The notes beneath the pieces were generated by a model, which saw nothing but the letters and a program-made list of their open reading frames with translations, had not been told where the DNA came from and did not search any database. DNA of 64,000 bases from Aeromonas sp. RU39B (GTDB lineage Bacteria > Pseudomonadota > Gammaproteobacteria > Enterobacterales > Aeromonadaceae): assembly GCF_900156095.1 (NCBI RefSeq), contig NZ_FTMJ01000013.1:1-64000 (forward strand), read 5' to 3'. Shown piece after piece: positions 7,365-14,523 of this stretch. Every line of letters begins with the position of its first letter. The stretch's first letter is position 1. Made by a program: the position numbers and the translations under genes.

Positions 7365-7802
7365 ATGGGGCTTAAAAAATCCGTGATGCTGAGCGACGAT
7401 ACAGTGGCTTACATCAATGCAAGGCATAAGCAGGAAGAGGGAGAGCCGCGCTGGTCTGCCGCCGTGAACGGGGCGGTGGAGACGCTGCGCTCATTGTATC
7501 GCAGTAACATTCCAGCGCTTAACGAGCGCGCATGGAATCTGCTGCTCAATGCGCATTCCGGCCATTTCTTCGACTGGCGACCGAGCGCTCCCATGCGCCT
7601 GGCATCTGACATCATGGATGATCTCGGCGTTATATCTATCGAGTCTCTGTCCGATGATGACGCTGCAGCTGTGCGCACAATTCACGGACTAAGCCAGATT
7701 GAGCAGTTAGCTGTATTTGAAGTGGTTCGCATCTTCTGGGCTCATGAGCGCAATTCCGGGTCGCTAATGGATATGATCGAGGATTGTAAAGCGAGCTTAT
7801 AG
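7365..7802 (+). CDS. hypothetical phage protein, 145 residues
   Basis: Not recognised as a named family. The start follows a GGGGG stretch (CCGGGGGTTATATG). The N-terminus (LKKSVMLSDDTVAYINARHKQ, given here as LKKSVMLSDD TVAYINARH) could be a short beta strand plus helix as in ribbon-helix-helix proteins, followed by an acidic helical body. It is the last gene before the lysis-region promoter/terminator cassette and is probably cotranscribed with the gene at 6688. Confidence 0.6.
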   Translation: MGLKKSVMLSDDTVAYINARHKQEEGEPRWSAAVNGAVETLRSLYRSNIPALNERAWNLLLNAHSGHFFDWRPSAPMRLASDIMDDLGVISIESLSDDDAAAVRTIHGLSQIEQLAVFEVVRIFWAHERNSGSLMDMIEDCKASL

Positions 7803-7849
7803 CACCAAACCGCCAATAACCCGACGGCAGCCAAAATGTGCTTTTAGCC

Positions 7850-7878
7850 TTGCCATTTACGGCGGCGTGGCACAAAAT
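7850..7878 (+). promoter_or_regulatory. cassette A promoter, upstream of the lysis genes
   Basis: TTGCCA (7850-7855), 17 bp, CAAAAT (7873-7878), ending in the block GTGGCACAAAAT. Twelve nt later comes GCCAGAGT and a terminator. The same arrangement recurs at 13578 and 29397. It occupies the place of the lambda late promoter pR'. Confidence 0.65.
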
Positions 7879-7889
7879 CTACACAACAT

Positions 7890-7918
7890 GGCCAGAGTTT
7901 CACGACTCTGGCCTTTTT
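7890..7918 (+). terminator. cassette A first terminator
   Basis: A 9-bp perfect stem GGCCAGAGT / ACTCTGGCC with loop TTCACG and TTTTT. The hairpin begins only about 12 nt after the -10 box, so unmodified transcripts would be roughly 30 nt long. Confidence 0.85.
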
Positions 7919-7926
7919 CGTTTCTG

Positions 7927-7949
7927 GCCCGCCACTGTGCGGGCTTTTT
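7927..7949 (+). terminator. cassette A second terminator
   Basis: GCCCGC-CACTGT-GCGGGC followed by TTTTT, 8 nt beyond the first terminator and 18 nt before the holin start. Two strong terminators in tandem between promoter and lysis genes imply antitermination. Confidence 0.8.
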
Positions 7950-7966
7950 CGTTGGCGGGGTCGGGT

Positions 7967-8170
7967 ATGTCAGTGCAGGAAAAAAGCGAGATGGCTGCAG
8001 CAGCGGTGGCCGGGGGTGTTGCCAAGTCCGGCCCCCCAGTTGTGGTGTCGGGGATGACGCTGGCGGGATACAGCCTTAATGATTGGGTGCTTGTAGCCAC
8101 ATTGTGCTGGATTGTCATTCAGGCTGGCTGGTTCGTGTGGTCAAACATCATCAAGCCTAAGCAGCCATGA
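7967..8170 (+). CDS. holin (single membrane segment plus N-terminal hydrophobic stretch)
   Basis: 67 residues from ATG 7967; longer frames would run through the terminators. The sequence MSVQEKSEMAAAAVAGGVAK is followed by an SGMTLAGY segment and a clear membrane helix WVLVATLCWIVIQAGWFVW, then IIKPKQP. Size, charge tail and position directly before the endolysin fit small class II/III holins. It would make the membrane lesion that triggers lysis. The stop overlaps the endolysin start by 4 nt (ATGA). Confidence 0.78.
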   Translation: MSVQEKSEMAAAAVAGGVAKSGPPVVVSGMTLAGYSLNDWVLVATLCWIVIQAGWFVWSNIIKPKQP

Positions 8171-8724
8171 AAGCCGTTCGCAATACCGTGGCTGTCGGGT
8201 CGTCGCTGATGCTGCTGGCCGCATCCATGATTGGGCAATTGGAGTCGTCTGGTCGGATGCTCCTGACATCATACCAAGATGCTGGCGGGGTCTGGACTAT
8301 CTGTGACGGTATCACCAAGGGCGTCACTCCCGGTATGACGGTTACACCTGAATGGTGTGCCAGAGCCAAGGCCGGTGAGATAGAGGCCCACAGCCAGCCG
8401 CTGGCCACTGTGCCGTATCAACTACCCGGGCACGTCATACTGGCTATGACCGACCTCTGCTACAACGTGGGTACCGGCGCCTGCGCTTCTTCAACGGCAA
8501 TGCGCCAGCTCAAAGCCAATAAGCGCGAGCAGGCCTGTGACGCCATCCTGCTGTTCAAGTTCTCCATGGTGCGTAATCAACGAGCCGACTGCTCTAAGAG
8601 TTCAAGCGGCTGCTATGGAATTTGGACTCGCCGCCAGATAGAGCGTTCGCTCTGTCGCAACGAACTGACCCCGGCTCAGGCCAAATTGCTCTTCAAGGAT
8701 CTGCCGCTCGGCGGCCTCGAATAA
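8167..8724 (+). CDS. endolysin, GH24 lysozyme (R21-like) with signal-anchor N-terminus
   Basis: 185 residues. Residues 8-22 are hydrophobic, consistent with a signal-arrest-release or secreted N-terminus. The body has SYQDAGGVWTICDGITKGVTP, here split SYQDAGGVWT ICDGITKGVTP, and CYNVGTGACASSTAMRQL, typical of phage GH24 muramidases that cut peptidoglycan. Asp38 and Thr44 align with the catalytic Asp and Thr, but the position of the catalytic Glu (E-x8-D) is Gly29; the nearest Glu is Glu26, three residues earlier. A run of cysteines (46, and several near 95-165) suggests disulfides as in SAR endolysins. Confidence 0.88.
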   Translation: MKAVRNTVAVGSSLMLLAASMIGQLESSGRMLLTSYQDAGGVWTICDGITKGVTPGMTVTPEWCARAKAGEIEAHSQPLATVPYQLPGHVILAMTDLCYNVGTGACASSTAMRQLKANKREQACDAILLFKFSMVRNQRADCSKSSSGCYGIWTRRQIERSLCRNELTPAQAKLLFKDLPLGGLE

Positions 8725-8734
8725 CGAGGAATCC

Positions 8735-9247
8735 ATGACTGATTTTCGTCCCTTTATCCCGTATGCGCTGGGAGTTGTGCTCGTGGGCGCTGCGTATGGT
8801 TATGGCCACCATCGTGGCGTCAATTCCACCGAGCTCGAGTGGCAGGGCAAGTGGAACAAGCAGGCGCTGGCATTGGCCACTGCTAAGGCCGAGGCACTGG
8901 AGAAGGTGAGAGCTGTAGAGCTGCGGCGCCAATCCGACATCGAGAAGGTGAGACAAGATGCTGAACAACAAATCGCTCGCGCAAAGACTGATGCCGCTGC
9001 TGCTGATGCTGCTTCTGAGCGCCTGCAGCAGCAAGCCAAGCGCTTGGCAGCAAGAGCAAGTCAGTGCTCCGGCAATACCGGTGCTGCCATCAGTGGCCAG
9101 GCAGCCGACGCCACTGCCGTGGTGCTCGCCGACCTGCTCGGCCGGGCTGACAAGCGAGCGGGAGAGCTGGCAGCAGCTTATGACCAAGCTCGAAGCGCAG
9201 GATTAGCCTGCGAGCGGGCCTATGACGCATTGCAGAAAAGCCAATGA
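8735..9247 (+). CDS. inner-membrane spanin Rz
   Basis: 170 residues: one N-terminal membrane segment (FIPYALGVVLVGAAYGYG) followed by a long Ala/Glu/Lys/Arg coiled coil (about residues 40-110) in the periplasm, the standard Rz form (DUF2514-like). It partners with the lipoprotein encoded in another frame inside it to fuse inner and outer membranes in the last lysis step. Start has CGAGGAATCC upstream. Its stop overlaps the start of the next gene. Confidence 0.85.
   Translation: MTDFRPFIPYALGVVLVGAAYGYGHHRGVNSTELEWQGKWNKQALALATAKAEALEKVRAVELRRQSDIEKVRQDAEQQIARAKTDAAAADAASERLQQQAKRLAARASQCSGNTGAAISGQAADATAVVLADLLGRADKRAGELAAAYDQARSAGLACERAYDALQKSQ
8958..9206 (+). CDS. outer-membrane spanin lipoprotein Rz1, nested in Rz
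   Basis: 82 residues in a different frame, wholly inside Rz. It opens MLNNKSLAQRLMPLLLMLLL and then SAC, a lipobox with the lipidated cysteine at position 23, followed by a short Pro-containing mature part (about 60 residues). Nested i-spanin/o-spanin architecture is well known in lambda and relatives. No strong ribosome site is visible, which is common for Rz1. Confidence 0.83.
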   Translation: MLNNKSLAQRLMPLLLMLLLSACSSKPSAWQQEQVSAPAIPVLPSVARQPTPLPWCSPTCSAGLTSERESWQQLMTKLEAQD

Positions 9248-9825
9248 CTGACGACAAGCCGAAAAAAAAGCGCGCACCGCGTCGCTCCGCCAGTGTTGTG
9301 CAGGATGCGCTGAACCCTGAGCGTCAGCACCGCAGGCAGACAACCAAGCCGCGCGACGCAAAGGTGCAGCAGCCGCGCAAGTCTCATGGGGTGTACGCCA
9401 AGTTTTTCCCCGATGAGGTGATCGAGGATGCGGTGCGCGCCAACCTGACCGACGAGCTGATTGCCATGCGCTGCGGGTTTCGTAATGGGGTGCTCACGCT
9501 TGGGCGCATCGCCAAGGACCTTGAGTTGCCGGAAGACCAGTTGGATGTAGAGCAGCGCATGGACCTCTACAAGCTCTACAACTCCACTACCCGAGCTATG
9601 GATAACGTGCTCGGCCGTATCGTGCAGCTTGAAAAGACTATCGTGGAGATCCCCTACATCGTAGAGAGCACCGAGGCCAAGAAGGTACAGGCCGATAAGG
9701 ATCGTGCTCTCACCGACAAGGCTCGCATCGAGTACGAGCTACTGAAAAAGGGCAAGAACACCGGGGTTCAGGTGTTGTGGAACCTGGGCTTTATGAACAA
9801 GGGCGGGAAGGGCGATGGAGATTAG
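9244..9825 (+). CDS. terminase small subunit candidate
   Basis: 193 residues, basic N-terminus (KPKKKRAPRRSAS) and a helical middle with a helix-turn-helix-like stretch (LTDELIAMRCGFRNGVLTLG, given as LTDELIAMRC GFRNGVLTLG), then charged helices. It lies immediately before and overlaps the terminase large subunit by 11 nt, the usual place of TerS, which recognises the packaging site. The sequence is not a clear match to a named TerS family, so the call leans on position. Confidence 0.68.
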   Translation: MTDDKPKKKRAPRRSASVVQDALNPERQHRRQTTKPRDAKVQQPRKSHGVYAKFFPDEVIEDAVRANLTDELIAMRCGFRNGVLTLGRIAKDLELPEDQLDVEQRMDLYKLYNSTTRAMDNVLGRIVQLEKTIVEIPYIVESTEAKKVQADKDRALTDKARIEYELLKKGKNTGVQVLWNLGFMNKGGKGDGD

Positions 9826-11368
9826 GACCATCACCTACAAGCCCAGCCCGACATTTGAGGCCATTCACCGCGAGCGGCCCATGATCGCCGCCGTGCGCGG
9901 GCCGGTTGGTTCGGGTAAATCGGTTGGCTGCGTGATGTTTATGCTGGACGTGTCCATCAATCAAGCGCCCAACAGCGACGGCGTGCGCAAAACGCGCTGG
10001 GTCTGCATCCGCAATACCTACGGTGAATTAAAAGCGACCGTTATCAAGACCTTTCAGGACTGGATCCCGGAGGAAGTGTGCCCCATCAAGTTCGACGCCC
10101 CGATCGTCGGCATGATGCGCATTCCCCATCCTGACGGCCGCACGACTATTGAAGCTGAGTTCTTCTTTCTGTCGATGGACCGGCCCAAGGATATTCGCAA
10201 GATGCTGTCGCTCGAGATGACAGGCGTCTGGATTAACGAGGCCCAGTTTCTTGATCTGAACATCGTCAACGAAGCAGCGAGCCGGGCGGTGCAGGCGCGT
10301 TACCCATCCGGCAAGGACGGCGGCCCGACGTGGTGCGGCCTTATTATGGATACCAACTCGCCGGATGAAGACCACTGGTGGCACACCTTCGAGTTCGGAC
10401 AGGATGACGACGGCAACTCCCTCAAGCCGATCGGTTGGAGCTTCTACGAGCAGCCGGGGGCGCTGGTAGAGGTGTCCCCAGGGGCGCCTATCTCACCAGA
10501 CCTGCAAGCCCTTATCGATGCCGGCTATTTTCGTGACTACCTGGGGCGCCGCTTCGTGGCCAACCCCAAGGCCGAGAACGTCAAGAACAACAAGAAAGGG
10601 TATGACGCTTGGTTTGACCAGCTCGGCGGCAAGACGCTGAACTGGGTTCGCTCGCGTATCTGCAACCGCTTTGCCACCGTGGCCACCGGCAAGCCGGTCT
10701 TTATCGACCACTTCAATCGCGATCTTCACGTCGCCAAGGACAAGCTCGGTCCCATCAAGTCGCTGCCCATCGTCATCGGCATGGACTTCGGGCTTACCCC
10801 GGCAGCCATCATCGGCCAAATCACCGCCTTCGGGCAGCTGCGCATCCTCGATGAAGTGGTGGCCACAGGCATGGGGGTGGAGCGGTTCATTGATGAGCAG
10901 CTGTCGCCATTGCTGACCAGCCGGTACGCCAACATGGAGTTCACCATCTGGGGAGATCCGGCAGGGGTAGGGCGCAGTCAGGCAGATGAAACAACCTGCT
11001 TTGAGGTGTTGAGCAATAAGGGGATGCCAGCTGAGCCTGCCCACACCAACAACTTGCTGGCACGCCTTGAGGGTGTTCGGTGGTGGATGTCCCGGCTTGT
11101 TGGTAAGGGCCAGCCAGCTCTGCTTATCAGCCCACACTGCAAAGTCATCATCAAAGCCTACGAGACCGGATACCAGTACAAGCAGCTCAATGTGGCAGGC
11201 GCCACCAAGTACACCGAGCAGCCAGACAAGAACCAGTATTCCCACCCGGCTGACGCATCCCAGTATTTGTGCTTGGGCGCCATGCCGGAGAGGGACCGCA
11301 AGCAGACCATCACCAGCAACGCCACAAGGGCAGCGCAGCGCGCCGCCGACTCTGTAACAGGATACTGA
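9815..11368 (+). CDS. terminase large subunit (packaging ATPase/nuclease)
   Basis: 517 residues. Walker A is GPVGSGKS at residues 29-36 and a Walker B-like block is EMTGVWINEAQF near residue 140. The C-terminal RNase H-like nuclease has a first Asp strand VIGMDFGLTPAA and a later segment YSHPADASQYLCL, as in other TerL proteins. It pumps DNA into the procapsid through the portal encoded next. The start overlaps the TerS-like gene. Four nt separate its stop and the portal ATG. Confidence 0.93.
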   Translation: MEIRTITYKPSPTFEAIHRERPMIAAVRGPVGSGKSVGCVMFMLDVSINQAPNSDGVRKTRWVCIRNTYGELKATVIKTFQDWIPEEVCPIKFDAPIVGMMRIPHPDGRTTIEAEFFFLSMDRPKDIRKMLSLEMTGVWINEAQFLDLNIVNEAASRAVQARYPSGKDGGPTWCGLIMDTNSPDEDHWWHTFEFGQDDDGNSLKPIGWSFYEQPGALVEVSPGAPISPDLQALIDAGYFRDYLGRRFVANPKAENVKNNKKGYDAWFDQLGGKTLNWVRSRICNRFATVATGKPVFIDHFNRDLHVAKDKLGPIKSLPIVIGMDFGLTPAAIIGQITAFGQLRILDEVVATGMGVERFIDEQLSPLLTSRYANMEFTIWGDPAGVGRSQADETTCFEVLSNKGMPAEPAHTNNLLARLEGVRWWMSRLVGKGQPALLISPHCKVIIKAYETGYQYKQLNVAGATKYTEQPDKNQYSHPADASQYLCLGAMPERDRKQTITSNATRAAQRAADSVTGY

Positions 11369-11372
11369 CCCC

Positions 11373-13577
11373 ATGAACAACCCGACTGAAATTACACTGC
11401 CAGGTGAGGTGGTGGAGCAGCTCTCGCCCCTTGATATCTTCGGCGTCAGCCGCTTTCGAGATCTAGAACACCAGCTGCAGCAGCGCAGTCTGGTGGAGCA
11501 GCGCTGGCTGGAGGATCTGAGGCAGTATCGCGGTGAGTACGAACCTAGCTTTGTCAAAGAGCTGGAAGATGCTAAGAAGTCTCAGGCTTACGTCAATATC
11601 ACCCGTGAGAAAACCGATGCGTGGGCGTCCCAGATGGGGGATATGCTGTTCCCGGTCGATGACAAGAACTACGGGATCGCGCCGTCACCTACCCCCAGAC
11701 TGTCTATGCTGGCCAAGCAAGTGCAAGGCGGTATGGGTGGTGAGCAGCAACCGACAACCGAAGCACAGATGGCGGTGCGGACGTTGGCCGCCGCACAAGC
11801 AGCGGCAACCGCCATGGAAAAGACCATTGACGATCAGCTTGTTGCCTGTGACTACAACGCTGAATCGCGCCGTATGCTGCACTACGCAGCCAAGATCGGC
11901 ACTGGCATTCTCAAGGGCCCGATCGTTGAGAGCGCCATCAAGCAGGCGTGGCTGCCAGGTGAGGATGGCTCGTGGTCCGTCGAGATAGTGAAAGACCTCA
12001 AGCCAGGGGCTCGCTGTGTGCTGCCGTGGGACTTCGTGCCGGATATGAGCGCCACCCGCTTTGCCGACTGCGAATTTGTCTACGAGCGGGAGTACATGAC
12101 TAAGAAGGAGCTACGCAAGCTGCTCAATTTGGAAAGTATGGGCTTCATACCTGATCAGGTGGAGAAGCTGCTGGCGCAAGACCCATCCACTACCCGCACT
12201 CGTTACGCCGAGTTTGTAGACCAGATCCGCTATCTGTGCGGACTGAACCCCACGAATCAGGATTCTCGCTATGAAGTCTGGACCTACCATGGACCTGTTC
12301 CGCTCGATGTGATGAAGGTTGCCGGGGTCGAGATTGGCGAGCTTGAGGAGCGCGAGGTTGATGGCGTTATCATCTTCTCGGGTGACGTGATCCTGAAAGT
12401 GACCATCAACCCCATGGATACAATGGAGTGGCCCTACTCCGTCTACGTCTGCGAGCCGGACGAGGGAAGTATATTTGGCCTGTCGATGCCGTACCTGATG
12501 CGCCACCCGCAGCGGATCATCAACTCAGCGTGGCGGGCGATGCTGGATAATGCCGCCAAGACGGTCGGGCCGCAGGTCGTGGTAAACAAGAGACTCATCA
12601 CACCGAGCGATGGCAACTGGGAGGCCACCCCGTTCAAAGTGTGGGAAATGGACGCGAACGTACAGTGGGCTGAGGTGCAGAAGGCGTTTGGCGTGTTCCA
12701 CTTCGACTCACGCCAGAGTGAGATGGCGAACATTTTGCAGCTGGCGCTATCGCTACTCGACCGCGAGGCAGGTGTGCCGATGATTAGCCAGGGTGAGCAG
12801 GGGCAGGTAACGCCAACGCTGGGTGGCATGTCGATGCTGATGAACGCGGCCAACGCCGTGCGCCGACAGCAGGTGAAGGAGTATGACGACAACATCACCA
12901 AGCCCATGATCAGGCGCTTCTACAACTGGAACATGCAGTTCGGCGAGGATGCCGCCATCAAAGGCGACTTTGAAGTGCAGGCCAGAGGCACCAGTGCGCT
13001 GCTGGTCAAGGAGATCCAGACAGCCCAGCTGACGCAAATACTGGACAAGTACAGCCAGAACCCCAAGTTTGCGCCGATGTTCAATGAATACGATGCAATG
13101 GCCACGCTGTTCCAGTCCATGCACATTGACGCGGCAAAGATCCTTCGCAGCAAGGATGAGTACGAGGCGGCTATCAAGAAGACGCAGGAGTCTGGCCAGC
13201 AAGATCCGGCGCTCATCAAGCTGCAGATGGAGCAGCAGCTGGCACAGGTTAAGTTCGAACACGAAACCCAGCTGGCGCAGATGAAGAGTGCAGCAGCCCT
13301 GCAAATGGCCCAGATGCAGGCCTCGCTCAAGCAGCAGGAGCTGGAGTTCTCCAGCCAATACAAGCTGGCCACTATGCAGCTGCAGCACGAGGACAGTCAG
13401 CGCCGCGAGCGCATTGAGCTGCTCAAGCTGGCACAGGCCAAGCAGATGACCCAGGCGCAGCTGATGGTTGAGCTGGAGAAGCTGGACAAGCAGCAGACCC
13501 ACGACACCCAGAAGTTTATGGCCGAAGTGAAGATGAAGCAGATTATGCCGCCGACAGGGAATTACGGTCTCGAGTAG
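11373..13577 (+). CDS. portal protein, podovirus (P22-like) type
   Basis: 734 residues. The N-terminal half carries portal features (EQRWLEDLRQYRG, then NITREKTDAW, and later PYSVYVCEPDEGSIFG with LMRHPQRIINSAWRAMLDN). Residues about 610-720 are a long Gln/Ala/Leu helix rich in QLAQM-like repeats, which would form the barrel that projects into the capsid, as in P22 gp1. The portal is the dodecameric DNA gate at one capsid vertex. Long length and no tail genes nearby fit a short-tailed phage. Cassette B begins directly after the stop. Confidence 0.88.
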   Translation: MNNPTEITLPGEVVEQLSPLDIFGVSRFRDLEHQLQQRSLVEQRWLEDLRQYRGEYEPSFVKELEDAKKSQAYVNITREKTDAWASQMGDMLFPVDDKNYGIAPSPTPRLSMLAKQVQGGMGGEQQPTTEAQMAVRTLAAAQAAATAMEKTIDDQLVACDYNAESRRMLHYAAKIGTGILKGPIVESAIKQAWLPGEDGSWSVEIVKDLKPGARCVLPWDFVPDMSATRFADCEFVYEREYMTKKELRKLLNLESMGFIPDQVEKLLAQDPSTTRTRYAEFVDQIRYLCGLNPTNQDSRYEVWTYHGPVPLDVMKVAGVEIGELEEREVDGVIIFSGDVILKVTINPMDTMEWPYSVYVCEPDEGSIFGLSMPYLMRHPQRIINSAWRAMLDNAAKTVGPQVVVNKRLITPSDGNWEATPFKVWEMDANVQWAEVQKAFGVFHFDSRQSEMANILQLALSLLDREAGVPMISQGEQGQVTPTLGGMSMLMNAANAVRRQQVKEYDDNITKPMIRRFYNWNMQFGEDAAIKGDFEVQARGTSALLVKEIQTAQLTQILDKYSQNPKFAPMFNEYDAMATLFQSMHIDAAKILRSKDEYEAAIKKTQESGQQDPALIKLQMEQQLAQVKFEHETQLAQMKSAAALQMAQMQASLKQQELEFSSQYKLATMQLQHEDSQRRERIELLKLAQAKQMTQAQLMVELEKLDKQQTHDTQKFMAEVKMKQIMPPTGNYGLE

Positions 13578-13605
13578 TTGACTTTTCCGGCAGGTGGCAC
13601 AAAAT
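13578..13605 (+). promoter_or_regulatory. cassette B promoter, between portal and tRNA genes
   Basis: TTGACT (13578-13583), 16 bp, CAAAAT (13600-13605), again with GTGGCACAAAAT, then 12 nt and GCCAGAGT at 13618. The -35 hexamer starts at the first base after the portal stop codon. It is the second of three matching promoter/terminator cassettes. Confidence 0.6.
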
Positions 13606-13632
13606 AACTCCAAGACTGCCAGAGTCCCATCA

Positions 13633-13653
13633 ACCCGCCTTGTGCGGGTTTTT
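13633..13653 (+). terminator. cassette B terminator
   Basis: ACCCGC-CTTGT-GCGGGT followed by TTTT, 27 nt after the cassette B -10 box. The stem-loop CCCGCCTTGTGCGGG is repeated exactly at 14488-14502. Confidence 0.82.
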
Positions 13654-13679
13654 GCGTTTCTGGCGCCCGCAATCTGGAC

Positions 13680-13691
13680 AAGGAGGTGATC
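13680..13691 (+). promoter_or_regulatory. 12-nt perfect Shine-Dalgarno sequence without a normal start codon
   Basis: AAGGAGGTGATC pairs over 12 nt with the 16S rRNA 3' end (GATCACCTCCTT). No ATG, GTG or TTG follows at a usable distance. The codon 7 nt after AGGAGG is ATC, opening 26 codons that end inside the tRNA gene. Confidence 0.5.
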
Positions 13692-13756
13692 CCATCTCCC
13701 GACCCGGGGTTAAGGGCCTGCTCAAGCACTTCCGTCAGGCAGGGCAAGGGCGATTC

Positions 13757-13832
13757 GCTGGTTTAGCTCAGTAGGTAGAGCGCCTGCCTTGTAAGCAGGA
13801 TGCCGCGGGTTCGATTCCTGCAATCAGCACCA
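13757..13832 (+). tRNA. tRNA-Thr (anticodon UGU)
   Basis: 76 nt with complete cloverleaf: acceptor GCTGGTT pairs with AATCAGC (one G-U), D-arm GCTC-AGTAGGTA-GAGC, anticodon stem CCTGC/GCAGG with loop CTTGTAA giving anticodon TGT, T-arm GCGGG-TTCGATT-CCTGC, and encoded CCA at 13830-13832. It is phage-carried, lying between portal and scaffold. It reads ACA threonine codons, which tend to be rarer in GC-rich hosts. Confidence 0.93.
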
Positions 13833-13840
13833 TATTCATA

Positions 13841-13864
13841 GCCCGGCCATGTGCCGGGTTTTTT
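13841..13864 (+). terminator. terminator after the tRNA
   Basis: CCCGGC-CATGT-GCCGGG followed by TTTTTT, 9 nt after the tRNA CCA end and 14 nt before the next start codon. It lies inside the late operon. Confidence 0.8.
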
Positions 13865-13878
13865 ATTGGGGTAGCACC

Positions 13879-14142
13879 GTGGACGAGCTTAAGAAATACA
13901 ACTGCCACAAGCAGGTTCATGCCAAGCCAATGAGTCGCGGCGATTACAACAAGCTGCGCGGATGGACCATTCCTGCCAACGAAAACCCAAGCGATCCTGG
14001 CTATCTCGTGGTCTACAACAAGGGCACCGAAGATGAGTATTTGAGCTGGTCTCCGGCGCACATCTTTGAAGCCGGTTATACCGAGCACCTGCATGACGGC
14101 AAGGCAGTATGGAAAAGACCATTGCCCATATCGCTGTGGTGA
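13879..14142 (+). CDS. hypothetical phage protein, 87 residues
   Basis: GTG start at 13879 behind TTGGGGT; any upstream start would lie in the terminator hairpin. The protein (MDELKKYNCHKQVHAKPMSRG then PGYLVVYNKGTEDEYLSWSP and HIFEAGYTE, first string split as MDELKKYNCHKQ VHAKPMSRG) resembles small conserved phage proteins of unknown function. No motif gives a role. It overlaps the next gene by 34 nt. Confidence 0.6.
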   Translation: MDELKKYNCHKQVHAKPMSRGDYNKLRGWTIPANENPSDPGYLVVYNKGTEDEYLSWSPAHIFEAGYTEHLHDGKAVWKRPLPISLW

Positions 14143-14306
14143 CGGCAATTGCCGCCCGCTATGGTGTGGCCTTCAATCCGTGGGCCAACCATCAGCGCAT
14201 TCGCATTGACCGCGAACGCAAAGAGCAGGGCGCCAAGATGGCGCTATGCCTGATCAAGGCCGGCTACCCTGTCAGCAATCTGTTCACGGAGACGTTCCGT
14301 GCTTAG
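14109..14306 (+). CDS. hypothetical phage protein, 65 residues
   Basis: Begins MEKTIAHIAVVTAIAARYGVAF, split as MEKTIAHIAVV TAIAARYGVAF, a hydrophobic helix, followed by a basic helix (HQRIRIDRERKEQGAK) and a short tail. Start has AAGG 8 nt upstream and overlaps the previous gene in another frame. Its stop overlaps the GTG of the next small frame. Function unknown; a small membrane-associated protein is possible. Confidence 0.5.
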   Translation: MEKTIAHIAVVTAIAARYGVAFNPWANHQRIRIDRERKEQGAKMALCLIKAGYPVSNLFTETFRA

Positions 14307-14469
14307 CCGCAGCCAAGACACCAATGCCGTACTGAGGCACCTGCAAGACCAGCTACAGCAGTTGCGGTCCGACCTCGAGCAAGACATGGAGCACGAGCAG
14401 ACGCAGGCCATCCGGTCCCAGATCCGGCTGCTCGATAAGCTCATCAAAGATTTCACACCAGCCGATTAG
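14299..14469 (+). CDS. small coiled-coil protein, 56 residues
   Basis: GTG start at 14299 overlapping the previous stop. The product is almost all amphipathic helix (VLRHLQDQLQQLRSDLEQDM, then AIRSQIRLLDKLIKDF), a likely short coiled coil. Packed exactly between neighbours and followed 17 nt later by a terminator. The role is unknown, possibly structural or chaperone-like because it precedes the scaffold gene. Confidence 0.5.
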   Translation: MLSRSQDTNAVLRHLQDQLQQLRSDLEQDMEHEQTQAIRSQIRLLDKLIKDFTPAD

Positions 14470-14486
14470 CTCGGTAGATGACAGTT

Positions 14487-14512
14487 GCCCGCCTTGTGCG
14501 GGCTTTTTTTTT
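14487..14512 (+). terminator. terminator before the scaffold gene
   Basis: GCCCGC-CTTGT-GCGGGC followed by nine T residues (14504-14512), 11 nt before the scaffold ATG. It is a strong intrinsic terminator placed inside the late operon. Confidence 0.85.
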
Positions 14513-14523
14513 GGAGATTTCAC

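Noticed and set aside
7866-7885. TGGCAC in the cassettes as a sigma54 -24 element
   Set aside because: Sigma54 needs TGGCAC-N5-TTGC. The bases after N5 are CTAC, AACT and TCAC, so the -12 element is missing in all three copies.
10493-11557. 354-codon - strand frame opposite the terminase gene
   Set aside because: Antisense of TerL with odd composition (Gly/Val/His/Asp-rich) and no start signals.
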